Shown: positions 51,690-59,665 of the stretch, piece by piece
How the letters are laid out: every line of letters begins with the position of its first letter
Position numbering within the stretch: the stretch's first letter is position 1
Assembly (NCBI GenBank): GCA_022750295.1
Contig: JAKIVZ010000005.1
Coordinates: forward strand, 56,058-120,057
DNA: 64,000 bases
Source of the DNA: Candidatus Lutacidiplasma silvani
Lineage (GTDB): Archaea; Thermoplasmatota; Thermoplasmata; Lutacidiplasmatales; UBA184
Direction of reading: 5' to 3'
Program-made: the position numbers and the translations under genes
The notes under the pieces: generated by a model
What the model was told of the DNA's origin: nothing
The model's database searches: none
The model's input: only the letters and a program-made list of their open reading frames with translations

Positions 51690-52886
51690 GTGGCGGTGGC
51701 GCCCCTCACCATCCTCCTCGTCGAGGACCAGCCGGCGGATGCGAAGCTCGTCGAGCTCGCGGTCCGGGCCGAACCGGCGGGACGGTACGCCCTCGAGCGG
51801 GTCGACCGGGTCGCGGCGGCGGCCCTTCGGCTCCAGCGGGGCGGCGTCGGGGTGGTCGTGACCGACCTCGGCCTCCCGGACAGCGTCGGGACCGACGGCG
51901 TCGCCCGGCTCGTCGAGGCCGCCCCGGGGGTCGCCGTCATCGTGCTCTCCGGGTCCGCGGACCTCGACCGGGTCCGGGCCGCCCTGCGGGCCGGGGCGGT
52001 CGATTTCCAACCCAAGGGAGTCTTCCTCCCGGGGCAGCTCGGAGAGGTCATCGAGCGGGGCCTCACGCGGCACCGGTTCCTCGCCGGCCTCACGGGGGCT
52101 GGGTGGACGCCCACCTCGCCCGGGCCCGCGTGGTCGCACGTGAGCGAGTCCGCCGTCGTTCTGGTGGACGGCCGGGTGGTTTTGTGGAGCCCGGCCGGGG
52201 CGCCGTATGTGCACGGAGCCGACACGTCCGCCCCGTCGCTCCCCGAGCGGCTCCAGAGGGAGCTCGCGCCCAGCCCTTCGATTCCCTCGGCCCGGGTGGC
52301 CGCGACGGTCGACGTACGGCTCGGCGAATGCCTCGTGGAGAAGGTCGCGGGGGTACGCGAAAGGATTCGGTTCGTGGGCCGAACGTACTCGTTCGGCTCG
52401 GGGACCCGCACCTACCTCGAGATCCGCCCCGCCTCCGCAGCGTCCGCGGCCCCAACCGCCCGGACCGCGACTCTCCGTTCGACGACGGCTCGGGAGCCCC
52501 CGGCGCTCGATCCGGCGGGTTGGGCCGACCTGGTCGCGCTCGCGGGGGGAAATCCAGGATTCGTGGGCGAGATGGTCGCCTCGTTCGTCCCGTTCGCCGG
52601 GGGGTTGGTCGGCGACCTCCGTCGGGCGGCCGCCGCCCACGACTCCGACGCCCTCGAACGGGCGGCCCACGCCCTCAAGTCGTCGAGCTCGCAGGTCGCC
52701 GCCCTTCCCCTCTCCCAACTCTGTCAGCAGCTCGAAGCGGCGTCCCGCACCCAGCACCCCCCCGATCCGGGTCCGTCGGTCGCGGCGATCGAGGTCGAGT
52801 TCCGACGGGTCGTGGAAGCGCTGAACGCGGCGCGGGCCAACGCCCCGGACTCGGCGCCCGCCGCGGGCGAGGCAAGGAAGCCCTAA
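51690..52886 (+). CDS. REC-Hpt multidomain phosphorelay protein
   Basis: A 398-residue protein. Residues 5-125 are a receiver with Asp59 in VVVTDLGLPD and Lys in FQPKGVF. A middle region (about 150-245) with VVLVDGRVVLWSPAGAPY may be a degenerate PAS-like module. Residues 270-380 form an Hpt domain with phospho-accepting His327 in LERAAHALKSSSSQVAA. A REC joined to Hpt can both receive from a kinase and pass phosphate to another receiver, such as those on either side. GTG start at 51690. It is convergent with the next receiver gene (4 bp overlap). Confidence 0.85.
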   Translation: MAVAPLTILLVEDQPADAKLVELAVRAEPAGRYALERVDRVAAAALRLQRGGVGVVVTDLGLPDSVGTDGVARLVEAAPGVAVIVLSGSADLDRVRAALRAGAVDFQPKGVFLPGQLGEVIERGLTRHRFLAGLTGAGWTPTSPGPAWSHVSESAVVLVDGRVVLWSPAGAPYVHGADTSAPSLPERLQRELAPSPSIPSARVAATVDVRLGECLVEKVAGVRERIRFVGRTYSFGSGTRTYLEIRPASAASAAPTARTATLRSTTAREPPALDPAGWADLVALAGGNPGFVGEMVASFVPFAGGLVGDLRRAAAAHDSDALERAAHALKSSSSQVAALPLSQLCQQLEAASRTQHPPDPGPSVAAIEVEFRRVVEALNAARANAPDSAPAAGEARKP

Positions 52887-53332
52887 GATTCGGCCCGGAG
52901 CCGTTCGAGGACCGTCCGGACCTCGGCGGCCCGCAGCGGCTTCTCGAGGACGTGGAACGCCCCGGCCTTGATCAGCTCGCGGACCCGCGGGTCGTCGGGG
53001 GGGTTCCCCGTGCAGACGATGAGGCGGATCGTCGGATCCTTGTTGAGCATGTACCGCGACGCTTCCATCCCCCCGTCGAGCGGCGAAGGCGCGGACGCGA
53101 GGAAGGCGAAGAATCCGTCGGACGACGAGCGGGCCGTCGGGTTCCCGAGCGGGAGGCTGATGTCGGTGAAGACGACGGTCGGATGCTCCCGGTCGAACAG
53201 CTCGATCGCCTCGCTCGCGGTCGCCGCCTCGAAGATGGCGTTCTCGAGGATCCCGCCGTTCCGCAGCGCCTGCCGGATCGCCAGGCGGACGACGGGCGAA
53301 TCTTCGACGATGAGCACCTTGGCCGTGGGCAT
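52883..53332 (-). CDS. Response regulator receiver with an insertion after the phospho-acceptor
   Basis: A 149-residue receiver: KVLIVEDSPVVRLAIRQALR at the N-terminus, phospho-acceptor Asp57 in VVFTDISLP, the Thr in LIVCTGNPPDD and Lys in HVLEKPLRAAEV. Ordinary receivers run straight from the acceptor loop into G-x-E-A; here about 26 residues (LGNPTARSSSDGFFAFLASA and PSPLD) are inserted before GGMEASRYM. The insertion lies next to the active site, so it could shape partner choice. There is no output domain. A TATA-like GATTTAAAGG lies about 50-60 nt upstream. Confidence 0.82.
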   Translation of the reverse strand: MPTAKVLIVEDSPVVRLAIRQALRNGGILENAIFEAATASEAIELFDREHPTVVFTDISLPLGNPTARSSSDGFFAFLASAPSPLDGGMEASRYMLNKDPTIRLIVCTGNPPDDPRVRELIKAGAFHVLEKPLRAAEVRTVLERLRAES

Positions 53333-53434
53333 CTAGACGCCCCCCTCCCGGCGGGGAACGTGGAAGAATAGGGTCCGTATGGCCTTTAAATCCGCCGATT
53401 CGAACGGGTTCCGTAGAAACGGGTCGGCGGCCAT

Positions 53435-54964
53435 CTACACGATGCGCAGGAGGTCGTAGGGTCCCCCGTCGCTCGCCTCGGTCAGCACGAACCCCGGGGT
53501 CCAGGGCTTCGAGCCGTACAGGAAGACCCGCCCGAGCCGACCCCGGACCTGGACCCGGATCGCAGCGAGCGAGCGGACCGCCCGTGCGAGGGGGGTGTCG
53601 GGTCGGGCGAGCGCGATGAGGTGGACGTTCGCCCCGCCGAGCGTCGTCTGGACGTTCGCGATGAACGTCGCGGCGACGTCGGGGGTGATCGCGACGCGCA
53701 GGGCCGCGGAGAGCGACTCGAGGCCGCTGACGTAGACGACGACGAGCCCCGGCGCCGCGGCGGTCCCGTCCCCTTTCAACCAGCGGGTCAGCTCCGCGTC
53801 GCCCGCGATCGGGTTCGAGGCCGACGAGACGAGCGAGTTGGCGGAGACGATCGACCCGGCCAGCTCCGGATGGGTCGCCGCCGCCGAAGGAGCGAGCTCC
53901 CGGCTCACGTCGACCACCCGGAACGACTCCGCGAGGGGACGGCTGCGCGCAACCTCGCCGATCCCCATCCAGATGTCGTCGGCCGAGAGCGACGCCGGAG
54001 GCACAAGCAGGACCCGGCCGCCGCGGGCCATGGTGTGGGCGATGGCGGGACGGACCAGGTGCTGGAGGACCTCGTCCGGCAGGTCTTCGTCGGCCTCGAG
54101 GAGGCTGATCTTGCCGAGCGGAAGCCGTCCGAAGTTCGTCGCGAACGACCGCGACCCCGGCCAGAGTTGCCGGGGCACCGGGTCCGGCTCGGGGTCGACG
54201 GACCCCCGGGGAAGCTCGGACGGGGTGCGGACCGGCTCGATGCACTGGAACTTCGCCCCCTCGACGGTGTACGGGTACGACGAGCTCGCGACCCGGATCC
54301 CGCGGAGCTTCGGGATGAGGAGCCACCGTTCGAGCCGGTCGTCGACGAGCTCCCGGCGCGTCACCACCACCCCGTTCAGCAGGTAGTCGAGTTGCGATTG
54401 CTCCTCCCGCTCGAGGACGAGGATCAGGTGGCAGGGGGAGCGGGCCATCCGGCGGAGGAGCATCCGCTCGACCTCGGCGCGGTCGAGCGGGTCGGCGGCA
54501 TGCCGACTCCGGACCCCCAGATACTGTTCGACCAGGGCGTCCCACGAATCGATCACCACGGCGGACGGACGGTCGGCCGGAAGCCGACTCCAGGCGTCCT
54601 GGACCGGGGTGGGGAGCATCAGGAACTCGGAGAGCGCATCGCGCTCCGACGGCTCGCCTTCCGTCAGGATCGTGGCTTCGGTCCCGCCGGCAAACCCGCC
54701 GCGGTACGGGGGTTCGAGCGCGCTCGCGTCCACGACCTCGATCCCCGTCGGGGACGCCGACGCCAGCCACGGGAACTCGCGCGCCAGCTCTTGCTGGGTG
54801 ACGCGACTCGTGACCAGGACGCGGTCCCCGCCGAACGCTTCGAGGAGCGCGAGGCAGAGCGTCGACTTTCCGGACCCTGGGGGGCCGCGGACGAGCAGCG
54901 ATTGGGGGCCGGGGAGCGCCAAGAACTGGCGTAGCTCGGCCGGAAGGCGAACCGCGGAACTCAT
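53435..54964 (-). CDS. KaiC/HTR-like RecA-fold ATPase
   Basis: A 509-residue protein. The first half is a RecA-fold ATPase: Walker A LLVRGPPGSGKSTLCLALL (27-35), a catalytic-strand region and AVVIDSWDALVEQYLG (Walker B). The second half (about 280-490) has a similar order of strands (GRVLLVPPASLSADDIWMG, LVVVYVSGLESLS) but no P-loop, so it looks like a worn-down second domain. Related archaeal proteins (often called HTR-like) sit near signal-transduction genes, as here. Possible output of the neighbouring phosphorelay; unproven. Confidence 0.8.
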   Translation of the reverse strand: MSSAVRLPAELRQFLALPGPQSLLVRGPPGSGKSTLCLALLEAFGGDRVLVTSRVTQQELAREFPWLASASPTGIEVVDASALEPPYRGGFAGGTEATILTEGEPSERDALSEFLMLPTPVQDAWSRLPADRPSAVVIDSWDALVEQYLGVRSRHAADPLDRAEVERMLLRRMARSPCHLILVLEREEQSQLDYLLNGVVVTRRELVDDRLERWLLIPKLRGIRVASSSYPYTVEGAKFQCIEPVRTPSELPRGSVDPEPDPVPRQLWPGSRSFATNFGRLPLGKISLLEADEDLPDEVLQHLVRPAIAHTMARGGRVLLVPPASLSADDIWMGIGEVARSRPLAESFRVVDVSRELAPSAAATHPELAGSIVSANSLVSSASNPIAGDAELTRWLKGDGTAAAPGLVVVYVSGLESLSAALRVAITPDVAATFIANVQTTLGGANVHLIALARPDTPLARAVRSLAAIRVQVRGRLGRVFLYGSKPWTPGFVLTEASDGGPYDLLRIV

Positions 54965-54974
54965 CGACCCGGCG

Positions 54975-54992
54975 CCGGCCCGGGGGGGCCGG
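54975..54992 (-). promoter_or_regulatory. Strong GC hairpin before the KaiC/HTR-like gene
   Basis: CCGGCCC-GGGG-GGGCCGG (written on the plus strand) forms a 7-bp stem 10 nt upstream of ATG 54964 in the mRNA leader. The promoter is probably GTCTAAATAC near 55023-55032, which places this stem inside the leader. Confidence 0.4.
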
Positions 54993-55089
54993 CCGTCCTA
55001 TGGCTACGATTGGGGTCCCCGACTGTATTTAGACGTTCTGACGAGTTCGCGGGACCCACCCGGGCGAGACGGGGTCGACGGGACCCCGC

Positions 55090-55509
55090 TCAGGGCTTCG
55101 AGCGCATCCGATTCCCCTTCGGATGGTGCTCCACCTCGGCGAGGCCAAGCACTTCCATCACCGGCGGGACGTAGTTTCCGAATCGGCCCCGGAGGCCCTT
55201 CTTCATCCCATACCACCCACCGACGGGGTTCTTCGGGGAACGAGCCCAAGCCTCGACCGTGCCCTCGGCCGCAGGTTTCTGCTCGTCCGCGCTTCCGAGC
55301 GGCATCCAGTCGGCGTGGGCACGAAGGACCGATCGGAGGTCTTCGAGACACCGAAGCTGGTACTGGAGTTCGGTCCGGCCGACCTGAACGACGAGCGCCG
55401 GCGGGTCGAGGTCGGGGTCCCGGAACGCCACGAATTCCGATTGGCCGCTCGGGGTCTTCAGCTTCCAAGGTCGCGCCCGGGTACCTTCGCCCGTGGCCCC
55501 TGCCCCCAT
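55090..55509 (-). CDS. Conserved small protein of unknown function (probably DUF6855-like)
   Basis: A 139-residue cytosolic protein: RPWKLKTPSGQSEFVAFRDPD near the start, LDPPALVVQVGRTELQYQLRCLEDLRSVL, and GTVEAWARSPKNPVGGWYGMKKGLRGRFGNYVPPVMEVLGLAEVEHHPKGNRMRS at the end. These blocks match my memory of a small family common in Actinobacteria, which I believe is DUF6855; that name should be checked. No catalytic residues are evident. The open frame upstream is a shadow; the ATG at 55509 is the first one that starts the conserved region. It could be a transferred gene. Confidence 0.7.
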   Translation of the reverse strand: MGAGATGEGTRARPWKLKTPSGQSEFVAFRDPDLDPPALVVQVGRTELQYQLRCLEDLRSVLRAHADWMPLGSADEQKPAAEGTVEAWARSPKNPVGGWYGMKKGLRGRFGNYVPPVMEVLGLAEVEHHPKGNRMRSKP

Positions 55510-55738
55510 CGCTCGATCTCCGGTCGGCGGATCGGCCTCGGTCCGCCGGTAGACCGGAAGGGGCGCGACCCGACCGATAGAGGTTCCGATTGCTCTTCTG
55601 GCGAGGGGCCCGGATTCCGTCCGGCCGGCGACAGGCCCGACGCCCCTGGTCCGGCCCCCTGTCTCGAGAGCGGGGTGCATTATGTACCGGGTCGAGCCGT
55701 CGGTCGTCCACCGGTGGGCCGGTGCGGGCGAGCGGACG

Positions 55739-55978
55739 ATGTCGAACACCCCCGCCCCTGCGATTCCGGGTTTGCCGCCCGGCGTCCTTCCGGCGGTCCT
55801 CGCGATCCTCGGTCGCTCTCCCGCCCCGATGCGCCGACGGAAGATCCTCGAGGAACTGGACCGTCGCGGACACCGGGTCTCGCTGGCGGGGCTCAACCGG
55901 GTCCTGCAACAGTGCCGGCAGAGCGGCCTCACCGACGAGAGCGAGGACGGGGTCCGGCTGCGACCCGGCCCGCCGTAG
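55739..55978 (+). CDS. Small winged-helix-like protein
   Basis: A 79-residue protein starting MSNTPAPAIPGLP. The central part GVLPAVLAILGRSPAPMRRRKILEELDRRGHRVSLAGLNRVLQQCRQSGLTDESEDGVRLRP reads as helix, turn, recognition helix and short hairpin, a minimal winged helix. A longer frame from ATG 55682 exists, but that ATG lies inside the likely TATA (GCATTATGTACC, 55677-55688). Function not known; DNA binding is likely. Confidence 0.6.
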   Translation: MSNTPAPAIPGLPPGVLPAVLAILGRSPAPMRRRKILEELDRRGHRVSLAGLNRVLQQCRQSGLTDESEDGVRLRPGPP

Positions 55979-56001
55979 CCGTTCCGTCGAACCGTTCGAG
56001 G

Positions 56002-56268
56002 CTACGGAGTCGCCGACGTCGACGCCACCGTGGCTCGAGACTTCGGAACCGCGACCGCCTCGAAGACGTCGCGGAGGTGACCGTTGCAGAGCGTGTACGG
56101 CGCTCCACCGGAGGGGGAAACCGGGTAGCTTCGAAGCTCGGGTGGCTCGGGCGAGCACTCGTGGGTCCCCGGGGCGCCGGGCGCGCGGGGATGTCCGGTC
56201 AACTCGAGGATGGCGCGGTCGACATCGCAGGGCAGACGGACGATACGGCTTGGCCGGTCCCCGAGCAT
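56002..56268 (-). CDS. Possible small protein, unknown function
   Basis: An 88-residue frame beginning MLGDRPSRIVRLPCDVDRAILEL. It contains THECSPEPPELRSYPV and TLCNGHLRDVFEAV, with three Cys and several His that might bind a metal. It follows another small frame (56277-56447) by 8 bp on the same strand, as if in one operon. No family match that I know. Coding is supported by codon pattern and the spacing to its neighbour, not by homology. Confidence 0.4.
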   Translation of the reverse strand: MLGDRPSRIVRLPCDVDRAILELTGHPRAPGAPGTHECSPEPPELRSYPVSPSGGAPYTLCNGHLRDVFEAVAVPKSRATVASTSATP

Positions 56269-56276
56269 AGGGCCGC

Positions 56277-56447
56277 TCAGCCCGTCGGAGTCGCGTCGTG
56301 GAGTTCGACGTTTCCCGGTCCGGTGTCGAACCCCAGCCGGGCGAGCCGGTCGAGGCGCTCGGCCAGCGTCTCGGGAGCCGGGCGGATCAGGACGAGGTCC
56401 AGATGGGGAATTCGAATGTGGTTGCGCCAGACATGAATTTGTTTCAT
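56277..56447 (-). CDS. Possible 56-residue protein, unknown function
   Basis: Begins MKQIHVWRNHIRIPHLDLVLI and continues with an amphipathic helix APETLAERLDRLARLGF. The first half is less GC-rich than the rest of the window (ATTCGAAT, GAATTTGTTTC on the plus strand), which is unusual here. A TATA-like GCTCAAGACG lies 24-31 nt before the ATG. It could be a small regulator, or chance; no homologue known to me. Confidence 0.35.
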   Translation of the reverse strand: MKQIHVWRNHIRIPHLDLVLIRPAPETLAERLDRLARLGFDTGPGNVELHDATPTG

Positions 56448-56583
56448 GCCGAGGGGAATCGGCGGGGCGTCTTGAGCTTGCCGGCGTCCGCGCCGGTCGC
56501 GGTTGCGGGGCCTCCGGGGCGAGCCAGGACCGGTCGACCGCACGGGGGTCGACCGTTGTCGACCTTCTTCTCGTGGTGGGAAA

Positions 56584-56590
56584 CGATTTA
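56584..56590 (+). promoter_or_regulatory. TATA-like box of the surface-protein gene
   Basis: CGATTTA lies 28-34 nt before ATG 56618, consistent with a near-leaderless transcript. Confidence 0.45.
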
Positions 56591-56617
56591 GAGCCGGAGC
56601 TTCGCTCGAGGCGCCGG

Positions 56618-58594
56618 ATGTCGAACGGTCGAGCCACCGGGGCCGGGGTCGCGTTGCTCGTGGCCGCGTTCGTCCTTCTCTCCGCGGGGACCTCCGGAAT
56701 CGCGGGCCCGTCCCGGGGACTCCGGTCGGAATCCGCAGCCGCCGCCTTCGGGTCCGCTCAGGTTGCGGCGGCCATCGTATCGCTCTCGCACTCGGCCGGA
56801 CCCGCGGGCGGCGTCCCCCTTCGGTGCACCCCATCGTCCGCGGCGAGCGCCTCGTGCGGACCCGTTTCGGCCGCGCGCGACGGCGCGTCCACCCCGTCGG
56901 CCTGGACGAATATCACGTCCCGAGTCGTTCCCCTTCCGAGTCCCCGACTGTCGACGATGACCTGGGACGCCTCCGACGGCTACGTCCTGTTGTATGGGGC
57001 GGTCTACCTCGGTCCCAACGACTCGTTGCGGGAGGGCAAGGACACGTGGTCGTACTCGAATGGGACTTGGACGAACCTCACGAGCCGCGTCGTCGGCGGC
57101 CCGCCGCCGACGCCCGAGGAACCGGTCCTCACCTACGACCCGTGGACCGATGAGGCGATCCTGTTCGGCGGAATCTCCGCGGCCAGCTCGAACCTGAGCT
57201 TGACCTGGACCTACCACGCCGGCGTGTGGACCAACATCACGGCCACCGCCGGGACTCCCCCCTCTCCCAGATTGCTCCCGGTCTTCGTGGCCGACCTCGC
57301 CAGCCATCAGATGCTCCTGTTCGGCGGCTCCGATTCCGAGAACGACGTCGGGCTCGACGACACGTGGCTCTTCACCGGTCTCCTCTGGTCCAACATCACG
57401 GGCACCGTCGGAACCTCCCCCCCGAGCCTCCAAGGGCTTTCGGGGACGTACGACCCCGCCGAGCCGGGGATTGTCGTCCTCGGGACGAGCGGGTCCAGTC
57501 CGCCGTACGTCGGCGAGACGTACCTCTTCACGGGGGGTGCCTGGGAGAATCTGACGGCCAACCAGTCGGTGCCGCTCCCCCTGCTCCAATTCCCCTCCAT
57601 GGGGTATGCGGTTTCGACCTCGACGGTGATCGTGGCGGCCAGTGAGGTGTTCACCCCGGTCAACGGATCGACCGACTTCTTCCCCGCCGAGTGGTCGTTC
57701 GCCGGGGGCCAATGGACCAACACCACGGCAGGGGGCCTCATCCCCGCGGGAGCGAGCGGCGGGACGATGACGACCGATGGGAATGGAGTCCTCCTCCAAT
57801 TCGGAGGAGCGTTCAACTCGTTCACTCCCGTCCAGTGGATGTACGCCTACAGCGCCGGACCGTCCGCCGTCCAGGTCTCCGCGACGCCGGCGACGGCGGA
57901 CGTCGGAGTTTCTACCCACCTCGCCGCGTCGTTTTCCGGGGGGCTCGCACCCGAGACTACGACGCTCGCGTTCGGGGATGGCACGAGCTCCAACGGGACG
58001 ACCGCGGCGACCCACGCCTACGGCTCTCCGGGGTCCTACACCGTCAAGTTCAACGTGACCGACTTCGCCGGGCGAATCTCGAGCGGCTCCACCTCGGTGA
58101 CCGTCGACCCGGCGCCGTCCGGGGTGGTCGTCCACGCGTCGGCCGCGACGGCCCCGACAGGATCGACGTTCAATTTCACCGTCACGCTCGTCGGCGGGAC
58201 CGCCCCGTTCACCGACGCGTGGTCGTTCGGCGACGGTTCGACCGCCGCCGCGACCACCGGCTCGCACGCGTACGCGAGCGCGGGGAATTTCACGGTTCGG
58301 TGTACGGTCACCGACGCGGACGGGAAAGTGGCGAACGGAACGGTGCCGATCACCGTCACCGCCCCTCCGGCCGGGTCTGGGGGTTCGTCGTCGGGCTCGA
58401 ACCACCTCGTCGTGATCGTCGCCACGTTGGTCGTCGTCGCCCTGATCGTCCTCGGACTCGGGTACTTCCTCCTGACCCGGCGCAAGTCGCCCCCCGTTCC
58501 CCCGCTTTCCGCCGCGAGTTGGAGCGCGCCTTCGTCCGGTGCCACCGCCCCGCCGCCTCCGCGCCCCGGCGACGGGCCTCCCCCGACGCCCTGA
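56618..58594 (+). CDS. Surface protein with kelch-like repeats, two PKD domains and C-terminal membrane anchor
   Basis: A 658-residue exported protein. An N-terminal signal segment (GAGVALLVAAFVLLSAGTSGIAG) leads into five or six kelch-like units of about 50 residues (TYDPWTDEAILFGG, TWTYHAGVWTNITATAG, DTWLFTGLLWSNITGTVG, TYLFTGGAWENLTANQS), then two PKD domains (TLAFGDGTSSNGTTAATHAYGS and WSFGDGSTAAATTGSHAYAS), and a final span (LVVIVATLVVVALIVLGLGYFLL) with a Pro-rich cytoplasmic tail. It has many N-x-S/T sequons (e.g. NLTS, NITA, NLTA). It should face outwards and bind sugars or other cells; this design is common in Thermoplasmata. Confidence 0.85.
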   Translation: MSNGRATGAGVALLVAAFVLLSAGTSGIAGPSRGLRSESAAAAFGSAQVAAAIVSLSHSAGPAGGVPLRCTPSSAASASCGPVSAARDGASTPSAWTNITSRVVPLPSPRLSTMTWDASDGYVLLYGAVYLGPNDSLREGKDTWSYSNGTWTNLTSRVVGGPPPTPEEPVLTYDPWTDEAILFGGISAASSNLSLTWTYHAGVWTNITATAGTPPSPRLLPVFVADLASHQMLLFGGSDSENDVGLDDTWLFTGLLWSNITGTVGTSPPSLQGLSGTYDPAEPGIVVLGTSGSSPPYVGETYLFTGGAWENLTANQSVPLPLLQFPSMGYAVSTSTVIVAASEVFTPVNGSTDFFPAEWSFAGGQWTNTTAGGLIPAGASGGTMTTDGNGVLLQFGGAFNSFTPVQWMYAYSAGPSAVQVSATPATADVGVSTHLAASFSGGLAPETTTLAFGDGTSSNGTTAATHAYGSPGSYTVKFNVTDFAGRISSGSTSVTVDPAPSGVVVHASAATAPTGSTFNFTVTLVGGTAPFTDAWSFGDGSTAAATTGSHAYASAGNFTVRCTVTDADGKVANGTVPITVTAPPAGSGGSSSGSNHLVVIVATLVVVALIVLGLGYFLLTRRKSPPVPPLSAASWSAPSSGATAPPPPRPGDGPPPTP

Positions 58595-58651
58595 AGTCGG
58601 GGGAAGGGGCGGGTCGCCCGCCCCTCGCGCGGAGATTCGGGGCTGAGGGAA

Positions 58652-59392
58652 TCACGCGAGGCCGCCGCGGGCGTAGCCGCGAAACATCTCGTAGTTGACC
58701 CGCTCCGGGGGGACCCCGCTCGCAAGGAGGGAGCGGTGGGTCTCCTGAACCATCGCGGGGGTGCCACACACGTAGTAGAAGGGGCTCTCGAGCCCCCGCG
58801 ACGCCTCCGCAAGGAGAGACCCGTCGATACGACCGCGCCGACCGGCCCAGGCGGAATCCTGCGGGGCACGGGTCAAGGTGTGGACCAGCCCAAACCGCGG
58901 GTTCTGCCGGAGGAGGGCGTCGAGTTCCGCCCGATAGGCGATCTCGTCCTCGGTCCGGTTGGAGTAGACCAGCCGCACGTCGATGGGGAGCTCCCGGTCC
59001 GCGGCGTACTCCGCCATCCCCTTGAGCGGCGTGATGCCGATGCCGCCGGCCACGAGGACCGCCGGGGCGTCCTCGTGCAGCAGGAAGTGGCCGTACGCGC
59101 CGTCGACTTCCGCGACGTCGCCGGGCCGGAGCGCCGCGAACGCCGCTTTCCAAGGCGACGTCGAGACGCGAGCGCCGAACTCGAGGTAGGGCTTGGTCGG
59201 CGAGCACGCGAGCGACATCGGGTACTCGATCGAGCCTTCGCCCGCCGCAATCTCGAGGCCGCAGAACTGGACCGGGGCGAAGTCGAACCCCTCCGGCTTC
59301 TCGAACCGGACGTCGTGCACCGTCGGGGTCACGCGGGTCGAGCGGAGTACCCGAACCCGTGCGATCGTCGGACGGTCCCCCCCCGACGGCAC
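58652..59392 (-). CDS. FNR-like FAD/NAD(P)-binding reductase
   Basis: A 246-residue ferredoxin-NADP reductase-family protein. The FAD domain has RVTPTVHDVRFEKPEGFDFAPVQFCGLEI and IEYPMSLACSPTKPYLEFGAR (the usual RPYS-type motif is changed to YPMSLA). The NAD domain has LVAGGIGITPLKGM and FYYVCGTPAMVQETHRSLL. It likely passes electrons from NAD(P)H to a ferredoxin or Rieske protein (one is encoded at 7.8 kb). The GTG start at 59392 is not certain because the TATA-like CATATCGG lies too near. Confidence 0.82.
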   Translation of the reverse strand: MPSGGDRPTIARVRVLRSTRVTPTVHDVRFEKPEGFDFAPVQFCGLEIAAGEGSIEYPMSLACSPTKPYLEFGARVSTSPWKAAFAALRPGDVAEVDGAYGHFLLHEDAPAVLVAGGIGITPLKGMAEYAADRELPIDVRLVYSNRTEDEIAYRAELDALLRQNPRFGLVHTLTRAPQDSAWAGRRGRIDGSLLAEASRGLESPFYYVCGTPAMVQETHRSLLASGVPPERVNYEMFRGYARGGLA

Positions 59393-59665
59393 TCGAAGGC
59401 CCGATATGATGACTCAGTTGCCGAGCGCTCCGTCGATCCGGGCCCCAGGGAGCCGGAGGACGGCCGGAACCGTGCGCTCGCGAGGGGGAGGGGGCGCGGC
59501 GTGGGTCCCCGCCGAAGTGGCGGGGGGCCGGCCGCCGGGTGGTATCCACGGCGACCGGTCGCTCCCGACCACCCCGAACGGGCTCCGTCGTCGGCTCCGA
59601 GGTTACCGTCCGGTCCTGCGTGCCAATATCCCTCCTCGTGGGTGTCCCCGATCGCAGGAGTCCAG

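Noticed and set aside
51642..54770. A 1042-residue minus-strand open frame over the signalling island
   Set aside because: It has no domains and low-complexity composition, and lies antisense to, or out of frame with, genes whose motifs are clear.
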